This document shows positions 1 to 15,300 of a DNA stretch of 64,000 bases, piece after piece (position 1 is the first letter of the stretch; each line of letters opens with the position of its first letter). Both the position numbers and the translations under genes were made by a program. The notes beneath the pieces were generated by a model. It saw only the letters and a program-made list of their open reading frames with translations, did not search any database and was not told where the DNA came from. This stretch comes from Brevipalpus yothersi (Eukaryota > Arthropoda > Arachnida > Trombidiformes > Tenuipalpidae): the NCBI GenBank assembly GCA_003956705.1, contig QZCP01000052.1, positions 216,099 through 280,098 of the forward strand, written 5' to 3'.

Positions 1-2012
<2,012 letters not shown>

Positions 2013-5000
2013 GATGTTGAACATTCTAAGCAAGGCCTCTATTAAAAACACATATATGAAAATATATAATTACATGATTATCATACTATCTACTATTCAT
2101 TCACCTAATGCACCCACTAAGCTCCATAAATACGAGGAGCTAGGAGGATGAACCATACAAGACTCAAAGAATAAGCAGAAGTCGTACACACAATTTTATC
2201 CAGCTACTTTGTTTCAACTAATCTCCTTCTGGATTTCTTATTATATTACCATCAAGTATATATATATATTTACATATATTTTGACACCACCGCTGGATCA
2301 TCACTTTAGCGTTACATTGACATTTGTTCAACGGAGCGCGCATTCATACGATAAAAAAAAGGAAAGAGTGTATAATATGGTGTCTACTTCTCTCGCTCTC
2401 AATCATCAGTTGTGTTTGGAACCATTGGGTGGTGGATATATCTGATAAACAAAAAAGCAAACATAAGCCCAAAAAAGCACGGATGAAAGGACATGTGATT
2501 TAGCGGAATAAGCTTGTTTGCATGGTCATACGAAATCATCCTTGTGCGATCACCCCATATCTTTTCTCTCTCTCTCCCCCTCACATAGTCATCTCATGTT
2601 AACTTTACTACCCTTAACACGCTCTAATCAGGGGATTACAATTGTTCAAATTGTCCTGGATTCATTCTGCGCATACCTACATACCTTCTCTCTTTTTTTC
2701 TTCAAAACACCTATGAAACTGCATTGGAGCCATTTTGAAACTTTTCTCGCTCTTATTCAAAATATACGGTTGCATCTCTCATTCAAGACTTACATTTTTT
2801 TACAGCTACAGGTTTGATGATACAATAGAGTTCATCATCGAATTGATGATTAATCAATTTTTCGAAATGATGTGATTGTCAAACGATGACCAGTTGCCTA
2901 TTGCTGGCCCTACCCCGGTAGCATAAGGATAATCATACCAGCGATAATCACCCAGATCGTAGCTGTACTATTCCTCTGTCGCGTCTTGATTTATCTTTCT
3001 CTCTGTCACCGTTTTCTTTCTACACACCCGGATTTTCAATCCATCTGCTGCAATATTATCGAAAATTCATTCTACTACTTTGATTCTCTTTGAGAAGAAC
3101 AGAAAACAAAAACTTGTGCTGATACATCTCTCTTTCTCTCCCTATTTCTCGTATGTTTTTTCTGCTGGAACGAATTCAGATTCTCAATTTTTCCAGTTAC
3201 ACACCTGCTATCATCTCTCTTTCTCTCTCTCTCTCTCTCTTTTTGAAACTTAATTATGATTCTTGATTGGTTTGTTCCTGATTAAAGATAAAAAGTATTC
3301 CGATTTCAATTCATATCTCTCTCTCTCTCTCTCCACTCTTTGTCTCGTGAAAAATTTTTTCACCTTTGAAATCTCTCCTTTGGAATCGGATCATGAATCG
3401 TGAATTTTTTACTTGAAAATTCCCAAAATTTTTCCATACACTGGAATTTCCAACCAACCACAACGACAATTTCGATTGTCTCCCAGTATCAACTTATCGT
3501 GAGCACAAATAATGAGTCAGCGTAAACTTTACATCGAATACTCAACTAGATACACTGTAATACTCTCTCTCTCTCTTTTCAACTCTACCCATCAAATTCT
3601 CATAAATCAATCAATGATCGACTGTCATCAATCTAAATTATATCCATTCTCTCCACTCTATGGGAAGTGTTCATCAATCTATCATCGATCGGAAGTGCTC
3701 ATTTCCGGGAATACCAAGTTCGATCAATGTCCTCTCTCCTTCTTCCAAAGTTCTTTCCAAGTTTTCCTTATTTCAACTAGAATTTCCAATTCAAAAATTT
3801 TTTCCATCGCCTCATTGACAAAAATTTTCCAGGTAATTATTAAACTTCAAAACCATTCCGAGCATTTAAACTTGCTCCCCTTTTTAAATCCCTTTTAACC
3901 CTTTAAAACCCGAAAAAATGATCACCATGGAGATACATGGTATGATATTGTTCATGAAAAAGACATGTCTTGGGTTGTGAGAGAGGATAAAATTTTCATC
4001 ATCATGAAAACAAGTTACTGATGATGTTTTAACGTTTTGATAACTGGTACCAGTAACTGAATCATTTTTATACACAACTCGGTGTGGTTTGGTGTGTAGA
4101 CTGTGAGTGGTGATCAAAATTATCAGACATTGATTGGAAGTGAGATAGATTGATTTTTTTTTCTACTTCTCCTTTGAGGAGCCTTAATTGTGGCTCTTTT
4201 CTTTCCATACTTTTATGCTGATCACTGGCTGTGAGTGTGTATACTTCACCTCCACAACATAATAGTCTAATTAAATCTCAACTCTATCGATATATGTATA
4301 TCAATGAATATAATGAATTGTCATCATTCATGTTACCGCGTTGAATTTTGATAATAGTAATAATAATAATAATAATCATAATAGTCTTTCTCTTTCGCTT
4401 TTTGCTTAATCTTTTCCCAAGTGATAATGATTAATGATAAATGATGATAATTTGATCTGTGAGTTCATGTTTAAATTCATTCATTACACTATTGATTGTT
4501 GATTATCGTGATTGAATGAATGAATCAATGAAATCTACTCATTAATTGATCTCATACCACAACTGTCAACACTACTCTCTCTTCACTGAAAGGAATGTGT
4601 TGTGTTTCTTTCTTGTGTATGTGTATGTGAATATTAAAACCTCTTTTTCATCAATTTTCCTCTCAATTTCCACATGATCTAAATTTGGTTAATTAGCTCT
4701 CAAACTCAAAGTGTATCAGAAGTCCAAAAAGTACTCATGATGAGCATCAATACTAAGTGAGTATATTAACCGTGAATTTGATGGCCACTGTGTATTGTGT
4801 GTATGAGGAAACACAATTTGTGTGTATTTTTGCACTCAAATCTTATCTTCATGTGTGTGTCTTTGACACCAAATATCATCACAACACATCATGATAAATA
4901 ATATTTCAACGCTCTCTAATCATCTCTTTTTGTTCTTCTCTTCTCTTTCTACAGTTTCCATGTAAAATTATTCCAAAATAAATCATCATCACACTCAAAC

Positions 5001-5192
5001 AGATCAACTATATCGTCATCACTATTATCGGAATGACTTCATTGATTCGATATTGTTGCTGTATTTTATTTCTCTTCTGTCCATGCACTTGCTTTTCTAT
5101 CAATTATAATGTGAAATAATGTGTTCTATTACCACACGGACTATATCGGAGGATACTTTCCTCAGATCAAAAAGTTCCGATCAATTGACAAG
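2013..5192. other. Calmodulin 3' region and attractin upstream region; no firm gene
   Basis: The first few hundred bases are likely calmodulin 3' UTR. The rest is AT-rich with CT runs at about 3218-3240 and 3318-3333 and a TAA/ATA run near 4350. One short exon-like frame lies on the minus strand at 2854-2967 (see findings). Another open frame at 3512-3898 is rich in Ser, Leu and Phe and looks like chance. The last part probably holds the promoter and possibly a non-coding first exon of the attractin gene. Confidence 0.45.
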
Positions 5193-8100
5193 ATGATACC
5201 ATATTCTTCATCATCATCTTATCTATTGGCGATGCATTACTCATATTCGTCCAGCTCGCCACCATTAACCCGCCGTAAACGATGGAAATTATGGGCATTT
5301 ATACGTCTATTGCTCTATCTGAAGTTATTCTCACTCATACGAGCCCACTCAATATCTTCTGGACCCTCCAAATCATCCTGTGATCATGTTCTATGTTATC
5401 ATGGTACATGTCAAGAGGGAAAGTGTAATTGTGATCGTGGATGGCAAGGCTCAGCGTGTCACATGTGTGAAGGTCGATCACTACTTGTCGAACCATCCGG
5501 ATACATAACTGATGGTAAAGACAATTACAGTACCGATCTTCAATGTACATGGCTAATCGATTCTGGAAAGCCAAACTCAACTATTCGTCTACGATTCGTT
5601 GAATTTGCGACCGAATGTAGTTGGGATCATTTGTATATATTCGATGGTGATTCTATTCATTCTCCCCTGATTGGTGCATTCAGTGGTCTTTTGATTAAAG
5701 AAGGTTATAGCTTTAAAGAGCCACCTGAGGTTCTGGTCACTTCGGGTAGAGCTTATCTCTATTTTTACTCAGATGCAGCATACAATATGAGTGGCTTCAT
5801 CATCTCTTATAATGACCATGCTTGTCCGAAAAATTGTTCCTCACATGGTGCATGTATTGATGGTATTTGTACTTGTGATGGTAATTGGAGTGGACACGCT
5901 TGTGATAAACCTGTGTGTCCCAACAAATGCTCTTCAAATGGTAGATGTAATGTGGAAGAAAAGAGATGTATCTGTGAGCCTGGATATATTGGTGATGATT
6001 GTTCTCAGTCTGAATCAAGTGAAAATTGGGTCTCAGTGCATTCCATTGGTAGTATAAAGGGTCGTGCTTTGCATCAAAGTGTGGTCTCTGGAAATTCTAT
6101 GTGGGTAATCGGTGGGGATAGTTTTGATAAAAGTACCGAGCGAGACGAATTCTTTATAAGATATGATCTCAAACTCAAAAAGTGGGAACCAATCGAAATT
6201 CCATCGAGTGGACCTGCACCAAGATTTGGTCACACACTTGTCTCTTACAACAATTCACTCTATTTATTTGGAGGCATGATCAAACAGAGTGGACTAGTCG
6301 TTAACGAATTATGGCGTTATAGTGATAATGATTATCAGTGGGAAAAAATTGTCACCTCAGAAAATCCTTCTGATAGCAAGTTTTGTTACTCAAACTTTTG
6401 TAGTCCATTGAAGTAAGTTGAACAATCTCATTTTTACACCTTCAAAATTTTACTACTTTTTCTATGAGGATAAACGCTCTAATTCTTTTTCATAATCTGA
6501 TGACTTGCTCCTTTGAGTTTTATGAACTTTTTCCCTAAAGAATGTAGGTTCAGCTTTTGTTATCATTACACAAGATAATGTTATGAATTAGCGGTTTTTC
6601 CTAAGTTTAGCTTCCGCATTTTCTTACTCAGCTAACCTTAAGCATACTGAAAGTTAACCCTCTTCAGACCCTTTTTCAATTATTATTATTATTTATTCTC
6701 TTCTAGAACTATTGGACACACCGCCAATATCGTTAGTGATAAAATGATCGTTATTTTTGGCCACAGTCCTGTCTATGGATATCTGAATGCTGTTCAAGAG
6801 TATGATTTCTCTCGAAACTCATGGACTTTGGTGGAAACAAGTGGTGCACTGGTCAGGGGAGGTTTTGGACATTCCAGTTCATACTATCCTGAAAAAGATT
6901 TGATATACGTTTATGGTGGCTATCATTCTTCCTCTAGTGATCCTCAATTAGTCGATTTGTTGTATAGCTACAGTCCCACACGAAAGTCTTGGCGTTTGTT
7001 GACTCCAAGCAATTCGCCCAGATATCTCCATTCATCAGTCATAATTTCCGGTTTAATGTACGTTTATGGAGGAAATGGGCACAATTCAACCCAAGATCAT
7101 ATTGGAAAATGTTTCTCAGTCCCATTTTTAGCCTACGATATTGAATGTGACGCATGGATCTCAATGAAAGGACCCTCCTTCCAAAGAGTTGGTCGCTATG
7201 GGCACAGTGCGATAGTATACAAAGATGAAATGTACATATTCGGGGGGTTCAATGGACTTATGCTCAATTCTTTACTTAAATTTTATCCTGGTGATTGTCC
7301 ATCATCCACATCTTCCTCTCAGTCTTCACTTTCCTCTTCATCTACTCTGGTACCATCATCTTTCCATCACTCTTACCGTAGGAACTGCCTCAAATCAAAG
7401 CCCACTTCATCTTCGCTCTTAGCGAAAAACTCGAGTTTCTGTGATCATCGTGAGGCTAACTTCAGTGAACTCTGCTCCAATTTAAAAGATTGTCATTCTT
7501 GCTTAGAAAATTCTTATGGCCTAGGCGGGTAAGTGTCCTCATCTGAAGCGAATACTATTCCTGAATTTCTTTTCACTTCTGAATCTGACAAACAATCTTC
7601 TCTAATAGGAAGAGTGAATGTATATGGTGCGATGGCTTATGTAGTCATAAAAAATGTCGAAAGTCCATAACTGGCTCAAAAGTCAAGATAACGGATCCAG
7701 CTAGATGTGATGTAATCCGTAGGAAAGATATTGATTGCGAAAGAACTGATAATTGCCATCTATGTGATGCTAAGCCTCAATGCAAATGGCAAGGTCATAA
7801 GCAATGTGGTGTTAATCGAGATCAAAGTATTGTGGATAACTCCAGGATCGCCAACATGGGCCCAGGATCGATGAGTCGTGATGAGTATGTTATTCATTTT
7901 TCTAAAAATGAGTGAGATTGAGATTGCCAATTGTATATTACATCGAGATTTAGATCAGATCCATCTCAATTTTTAAAAAAAAACATCTTTTCAGTATCAG
8001 TGAATGTTCAGTAGAAACCTGTTTCACAAAAATTCAACTCAACCTACCCCATAGACATGAAAAGTGGCTGAAGAACTTGAAAGGATTTCATTGAAGTATT

Positions 8101-9794
8101 TTGACTGATTCAAGTTTCTGTGAAATTTTGATTCATTTAAATTCAGAGAAATTAAGAATCCTTTCTCTTTTTCTCTAGACCTCGTTATCGGCGTGATACT
8201 TGTGAACCAGCTTGCTACACTCGTACATCTTGTGCTAATTGTTCTGGAATTGCTGGAAGTCAGTGTATGTGGTGCAGTTCATCTAAACAGTGTATCGATT
8301 CGAATGCCTATGCTGCTGTTTTCTCATTGGGCCAGTGTATGGAGTGGACCATCCAGCAGGCTAAATGCAATTCATTCAATTGTGCTGATATACCAACTTG
8401 CGATGCTTGTCAAAAAAATCCTCGATGTGGATGGTGTGATGATGGTTCTGGAACTGGAGTCGGCAAGTGTATGGAAGGCTCTTATACAGGATCCTTGGAA
8501 GCCTTAACATCTTGTCCAAACGAACGATGGCATTTTGTCTCCTGTCCAGACTGTCAATGCAATGGGCACAGCACCTGTACTGAGAATCCGAAAGTGTGCG
8601 ATAAACCTTGCCGAGATCTCACCGAAGGTAGCAATTGTCAGCGATGTAAAGCAGGTCATCACGGAAATCCCGTGAATGGAGGATCTTTCTACGAAATGAA
8701 AGGTAAATCCAGCTTATCTTCATTTCTAAGGAATGTGATATTCATCAATTTATTTTCCTTTGCTAGGCGAAAAAGTGATACTTCAAGCTTGCCGTCCATG
8801 TGAGTGTAATCATCATAGTGAAGATTGTCATCCGGAGAATGGAAAATGCTATTGTAACACTAAAGGGATTGTTGGTCATCATTGTGATAAGTGCGATGAA
8901 CCAAGCCACTACTTTGGAGATCCAACAAGAGTGGGTGGATCTTGTTACTACAATTTATCGGTTGACTTTCAATACACTTTCAATATGTCCAAAGCTGATG
9001 ATAAACACTTCACACGTATTAACTTTATGAACTCGCCGATGAAATCTGATGTAGATGTTGATTTCTCAATCACTTGCAATGCCAAAGCTCTGGTGAATAT
9101 CTCAATCGGGACATCATCTGAAAATCGTACTCTACAATCGCAGTTGGACTGTGGCTCTTTCAACACTGTCAAATTACGATTCAGCTATCAAGACAATTCT
9201 TTTGGCAGCGATAATACAACATTCTACGTTAATGTTTATGACTTTGTTACTCCTTTTGTACTTCAGATTGCATTTTCTCAGCATAGAACTCTAGATCTAC
9301 TACAATTTTTTGTGACTTTTTCTAGCTGCTTTTTAACATTACTCATCATTGCTGCTGTTTTATGGAAAATTAAGCAAAAATATGATATGTATAGACGACG
9401 ACAGCAAGCTTTTCTGGAACTAGAACACATGGCTAGTCGACCTTTTGCAAGCATATTCGTTGATCTGCAGGACAATCAACTATGTAATTACAAAGCTCGA
9501 TTGAGCAGTGATGGGGATACCATCAGTCATTCGATAATCAAAACAAAAGATCCTACACCCATCGCTCTTGAACCTTGTGCCACCGGGAAAGCTGCAGTAT
9601 TATCACTCATTTTAAGACTACCTACTGGTGGTTCTCGAACAGTACCGCCTGGTCAAACTGGTCTCGCCATTGGTTCGGCACTTGTTTCACTAGGATCAAT
9701 GGATCACAAATGTCCAAAACATGATGTTTCTGTGTCTTCTCAAGCTTCAAAAATGAGTGCTCTCAAGAGCCAAAATAGCTCAACTAGTGTATGA
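5193..9794 (+). CDS. Attractin / Distracted-type multidomain transmembrane receptor, 1289 aa
   Basis: Single-pass surface glycoprotein of the attractin family (vertebrate ATRN/ATRNL1, Drosophila distracted). Exons are 5193-6412, 6707-7528, 7609-7884, 8179-8702 and 8767-9794; phases match at every junction. Order: hydrophobic leader (about 32-54), EGF (64-92), CUB (about 95-208), two EGFs (210-270), Kelch propeller (about 275-600), PSI repeats with Cys pairs, two laminin-type EGFs (about 893-1000), a transmembrane helix (about 1125-1147) and a cytoplasmic tail. The tail holds the family signature MASRPFAS near residue 1169, then IALEPC and KAAVLSL. In vertebrate ATRNL1 the tail motif is linked to melanocortin-receptor binding. 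The C-type lectin domain between the PSI repeats of vertebrate attractin is missing. A Ser-rich loop follows the Kelch region. The start at 5193 is the first in-frame ATG; 5232 is an alternative, and an upstream exon cannot be excluded. Confidence 0.93.
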
Positions 9795-10302
9795 AGAAAT
9801 ATCAAGCTATCAGAGAAAGAGAGAGCATACCAAACAGTTTCCTCAACAATCCACATGTATATCTAACTCATATTATAATGTTTTTTTTAAAGTAATCGTT
9901 ATTTTTTCTCGCAGCCCGATGCTTGCGATTCCCAAAGTAACTTTTCTTCTATCAAAGATCAAGAAAAGAGGGACAAAGCTCCAATCTTTTTATGTGAATC
10001 TCATTTAGATATTTAATGTATTCATTGAGAATTTTGCATCGAATCACTGAAACCAGCTTCCGCCAAACAGAAGAAAAATTCACGCGGCCAAGAGACTCAG
10101 ATTCATTCTGTAAATTTAATTGAAAAAAAATATAATTAAATGTTTGAGAAAAATATATTCATGTCTGAAAGTTTCTCGTCATTTTTTAAGCTAAGCATGG
10201 TGAACATAGGATGAACTTATAATCGAATGTGTATTAGTTTGAATGAGATAATTTTGGTGCAGAAAGAGTCTATTTCTTAGTTCATAGTTTATAGAGAAAG
10301 TT
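9795..10302. other. Convergent 3' region between attractin and GST
   Basis: 508 bases between two genes that end towards each other. AT-rich, with no coding frame beyond a short chance one and no canonical AATAAA on the plus strand. It should hold both 3' UTRs. Confidence 0.5.
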
Positions 10303-10962
10303 TTAATTATTATTATTAGTGGCCTTTCCTTGTCTCACTTCTTCAATTTTTTCTTGCATATACGCTGAAAAGCGTTTCATCGGTTCCGAATTGAGTCGAT
10401 TAAAACCAGGTATTTGCACCTTTAACCTTTCCATCCATTTAGCTAAGCATGGATAAGGTCGAAAATCGAAACGACACGCTTCGGCAAATGAGAGTGAAGC
10501 TAATATCGAGAGATCAGCCAATGTGATGTGTCCAGTGGCCAAGTATTCCCTACCATCAAGATGTTGATTAAGGAGTACCAATTTTTGTCGAAACTTGAGT
10601 TCATCCTCAAGCCGAGGCTCACGACCAGATAGATAGGAAGCCTTGAAAATGGAAAGACATAATTATTATCTGGCACTCGTGAATCATTTTCTCTCTCTCT
10701 CTCTCTCTTTGAGATTAGATCAAGATCGGCTTATAAACTTTGGTTAGAGATTGAGTTTCTTTCAAACGGAAAGTAGTTTAGATATGGTTATGTATCGATC
10801 ATTTTGTTCCTCTTGTCTTGGTTAAATTCATATTTACTTTCATTGTCTCTCGTCTCTCTCTTTCGCACACACATGTATACGAATCAGAGTGACAGATATA
10901 AATCATGAGTTTTGTATCAAAACACAGTCACAAGAGGGTTTATCAGCATTATGTCATTGATG

Positions 10963-11002
<40 letters not shown>

Positions 11003-11802
11003 AAGCGAGAAAGAGATGTTAAATGAAATGAAAAAAAAACGGGAAGCAAGAAGAGGAAAAAAAATATGTATAATCGGAATCTCTGTGCAAAGAAATGAAT
11101 CGCAAAACCAGATGAGAAGAGAGAGATAATCGTTTCACTTACCAGATAATCAGTTTGAGCTTTGTACAATTGAGTTCCGTCAAAATAGAGAAACTGATCG
11201 ATTAGTGGTCTCTCACGCAAATTAACGGGATATAAGTAATGATCTTTATAAAATTTTTCTACCAAGTACGTCATAATAGCACGACTAAAAAAAATTTTGT
11301 TGATCACACACACAGATGGGGGAGAGAGATAAATAGACAGATAAATAAAATCATGGAGGAAAAAAATTTGACTGATTAGAACATGACAAAGAATCGAAAG
11401 GTGAAGTGAAGTCATTGGATAGGTATGTACATATGTATGTATAATGGTGAATTTACCTTTCCCAAATTACAAAACCATTATCAACCAGAGTGGGCACACA
11501 GTGGAAAGGATTTATCTAAGGGGAACGAAAATTTCAAAAAAGGGAATCATTTTTTTCTCTCCATCAACACCTTTCCCAATCGACTGGAAAAATAATTCCC
11601 CCCTTTTTTTCGAAGTGTCAAACAAAAAGTGAACACACACAAAAAGAAGCATTGAATCACTACATACCTTACTAAATTGTGGACTAAATTGTTCATTATT
11701 GGTAAGATCAACCGAGATGAGGTTCAATCGTAGACCAAGATATTCGGCAACCATTAGAACTGCTCTACATGGTGGACTTTCGGCCATAAAGTATAAATCC
11801 AT
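10303..11802 (-). CDS. Delta/epsilon-type glutathione S-transferase, 224 aa
   Basis: Cytosolic glutathione transferase, which conjugates reduced glutathione to electrophiles in detoxification. Exons on the minus strand are 11802-11668, 11515-11457, 11284-11143 and 10641-10303, joined at GT-AG sites with frame kept. The protein starts MDLYFMAESPPCR. The delta-class residue set sits at the expected numbers: catalytic Ser9, His50, cis-Pro53 in VPTL, and Glu64-Ser65-Arg66 for the glutathione gamma-glutamyl group. The C-terminal helical domain includes TLADLSILASLS, the usual N-capping region of the GST fold. Length matches the class (about 210-225). The polypeptide ends in four Asn from a TAA-type repeat. 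The largest intron (10642-11142) carries a GA microsatellite at about 10968-10998. Delta versus epsilon class cannot be fully settled by eye. Confidence 0.92.
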
Positions 11803-12304
11803 GATGTTCGAGAGAGAAAGAAGAAAAAAAATTACCTTCACTCTTAAAACACTCTACACACAATTAACTGCGAAGATTTTTGATTTATCACACACACACA
11901 CACACACTTTGAGTAACTTTTCACGATACCTTGACGATCACACCAAAGATAATCGAAAAAATAAAAAAAGTGAGACAGAGAAAGAGAGATGCTCTTGATG
12001 TGTGTGCTGTATGAATATGTGCCTCTTGAGTTGGCTTCCCTGCAAAAGTGAATCGAGCGAAGCAAGTGCAAGCTGCTTGAAGCGCCACTTTTTACAGGAT
12101 CCTCATCAAAGGATCTTGACTTGTGTGAATCACAAGACTTTTGCCTTTATATTATTTGTTTTTTTTTCTTTCTTTGTTCATTAATTGTATTATTATTGTC
12201 CAGTGTGTTTGATTGATTCTTCTTTTATTTTACTCTCTCACTGTCTCAAAGTTAATCCTATGTGTGTGTTTTTTTTCCACTTGTGAAACGGTCTCTCGAA
12301 TGTG
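11803..12304. other. Divergent intergenic region between GST and the SMG6-like gene
   Basis: About 500 bases separate two start codons pointing away from each other, so it probably contains both promoters. A CA/GT run lies at about 11888-11907. No clear TATA box or initiator pair is visible. Short open frames here are unsupported. Confidence 0.45.
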
Positions 12305-15300
12305 ATGGAAGAGAAGAAAAAATCTACCAAAAGACCTGAGAGGCAAATTTATCAACCACCAAAATCGGTCAATCATTTGCCTGGTAAACCTCAAAATTCG
12401 GATAGAAGTAGGCTATCATGGAATTCACGTGAAAATTTTCATAAACCAGTTGGATCATCTTTCCAGTATAACAATTATGGGGATAGAAGGCCAAATCGAA
12501 AGCCTAATCGTGAAGAGCACAAACAGTATGCTAACACGAAAGATATACCTCCTCGCTTTCAAAAAAAATTCATGGAGGTAATGAAAATGATTATTATTTT
12601 CTTCTTACTAAGGTCGCGCTTTGTTCTAACTTTTCTCTCTCTTTCCCTCTTCTATAGGCTTATCAGAACAAGCCTCATTTTGTTCAAGATCATAATCAGC
12701 ATGTGATTCGTGATCATCATCACTATTATCAACAAACGAATGAACTCATCAATCGAACGGGACAACATCAACAACACCCACAGCATCAACAACAACATCC
12801 TCAACACCAGCAACACCAGCAACACCAGCCCCAGCAGTCATACCAGCAACACCATCATCAACAACATCAACAGCATCCGCAACACCAGCAACACCAATCG
12901 CATGTTGATCCACGCTCACAGCCTCGAAGAGCATCCAATGAGCTTCCCGAGACACGAAATGATCAGGAAAACCGTGGTCCAGAGCCTCAAGGAAGTTATT
13001 CTCGAATTGAACCAATGGTCAATCATTATCATCAGGGTAACGAGCAAAAGCATCAAAGCTGGGCAAATGCTCCAATCATCGAGCATACCAGTGTTCCTCA
13101 CCATGCTACCAGTAATTTTCAACGAGTGAATGAGCCTTTGACTGTCAACAAGCCATGTGGTGTGATAAGACCAACTGCTCACGCATACCAAACCAATAAC
13201 AATCAAAAGTTAACACATTATCCTCAATCCAGTAATATGACTCTTCAGATTCCCATAAACTACACAAATCATGGACTGCCTATAGAGTACTTGTCCTCCT
13301 TCCAAAACTGTAATCAATTGATTGAAGGTGATAAGCCTATCATGGCTATGCCTCCTCCGTTCTTCTTACAATACTTACAAAATCTTTCGTCTCAGTCACA
13401 CTTAGCCAACCAGCGAGTTGGTATTCCTCCACCAAGTCACCTCACTGGATCCTCTTTTGATTCATTAAACCAAACTATTGTTCAGAAATGTATCAGTGAA
13501 ATCAAGCAACTAGAGCTTGACCTCCGAGAGGCTTTGCAGAAACGATCTGAAAGTGGTGAAAAGAATCCAGTAATAACAGCTTTACTTGCGAGAATCCAGG
13601 CACTGTATCAACAGGTGATTCTTGACAATCCTCAATACTGTAAAGAACATGATGTGGAACTTGCCCTCTGGAATACCGTTTTTTATCAGTTCATCAAATC
13701 TCATCTCCAAGAAATTGAAAAGAATCCTGATTCACAGTCAATCAAAGACGAGCTTTTGTCGGAAATAGAAGTTGCTTCTGTTTTCTTCGAAACTTTACTG
13801 GCCAAGCTGGAGGCAGCGTTTAAATTTACCGTTGATGAGTACATTGATCGTCACTATGAGGAGAAATGCGATGATATAATGGGGGCTACTCTGTCAGCAC
13901 AAAAAATTGTCTTATATCTCGGTGATTTAGCTCACTATCGTGGGCAAGCTTTGAACTCGCCTAATTATAACAAGGCTCAAAGGTATTGACAAATCTCCCC
14001 CTTGATGACATCAATTCCACTAATTTCTTACTTTCTCACTCAGTTACTATTTGAAAGCACATCAGATAGCACCTAGAATGGGTATGCCTTTCCATCGGTT
14101 GGCTCTTCTCGCTGTACATGGGGTATGTCTTTTTATTGCTACATTTGCCTTCTCTCAATAATTTGATATTAAATTCTTCCTTTTATCTCAGAGGAGACGT
14201 TTAGAAGCTGTTTATAATTACATGAGAAGTTTAGCGGCTCGTGTTCCTGAAGAATCTTCAAGGAAAGGATTGTTAACCATTTTTGAGGAAGTTAAAACTA
14301 AGGTAAGGTGTTTTCTTACCGCCAATCTTCACTTTTGTAAGCAAATTTTGTCTTCTTCAGTTTGAAGCAGCTGAAAATGAACGATTATCCAAATCACTTC
14401 AGTCACTCAAAGTTTCTGAGGAATCACGAGACTTGCGTAAAGGTGGTCAATCATCGGAAAAACCCAATAACATCCCATCTGATTCTGATAACAAATCAGG
14501 TGAAGAGGAGCTAAACTCTCTCAGAGATGAAGAAGTGAGTTTTTGTAGACAAATATGTCCATTTTTTCGCATCGTTAACTCTTATATTCACTCTGCCTTC
14601 TACAGCTCACAAGACGATTTGTACTGAGCTTCTTGCATGTTCATGGAAAGCTCTTCACCAAAACCGGGTAAGCATATTAGCATTATCATAATATATTGGT
14701 TCTACTATTTTTATGTGTAAATACTCGGTTATCTGTCAAACTAATCCTTTACATTCTCTCAGCCTTGAATCTTTTGACTCAACTGTGCATCAAATGTTCA
14801 TGGAATTGCGATGTCTTCTGAAACGTTCACCATTTCCAATGAGCTCTCAGAGGCTACTACAAATGATGGCTATTAACATGTTTTCAGCCTATCCTGGGCA
14901 ACAACAATTTATTCAAGAAAAAGCAATTCAAATTACTCTTACTATGGCAGCTCTTCTTTTGGAGCGAGTTGATGCTTCTCTAGAAAAACATGATTCTGTC
15001 GAAAGTTCTTCTGTTGTTGCTGATGATGTAGCTGAGCTTTTACCTACTCTCAAAATTTGGACAGATTGGATGATAACTTGCTACTGTGTAAATGATGATC
15101 CATCTTTTATAGTTCCCCAGTTTCCTATTGGGTATGTTTCTCTCTCTAATTTCATCTTCGAAACAATCATCCATTCATTTTGAAAATTTCTCATTTTTCC
15201 TTCAGAGGTGTAAGTGATGTGTTCTCGTTACTCGCCGATGTGCTCACCAGGCTGGAGAAAATAGATCTAATAGACTTGAAGACGACAGATTTCGAGTCTA

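Noticed and set aside
3512..3898. 128-codon plus-strand open frame
   Set aside because: Composition is dominated by Ser, Leu, Phe and Ile from CT/AT-rich DNA, with no domain and no splice support.
5121..5192. Non-ATG N-terminal extension of the attractin frame
   Set aside because: It begins at GTG; the first in-frame ATG at 5193 is used.
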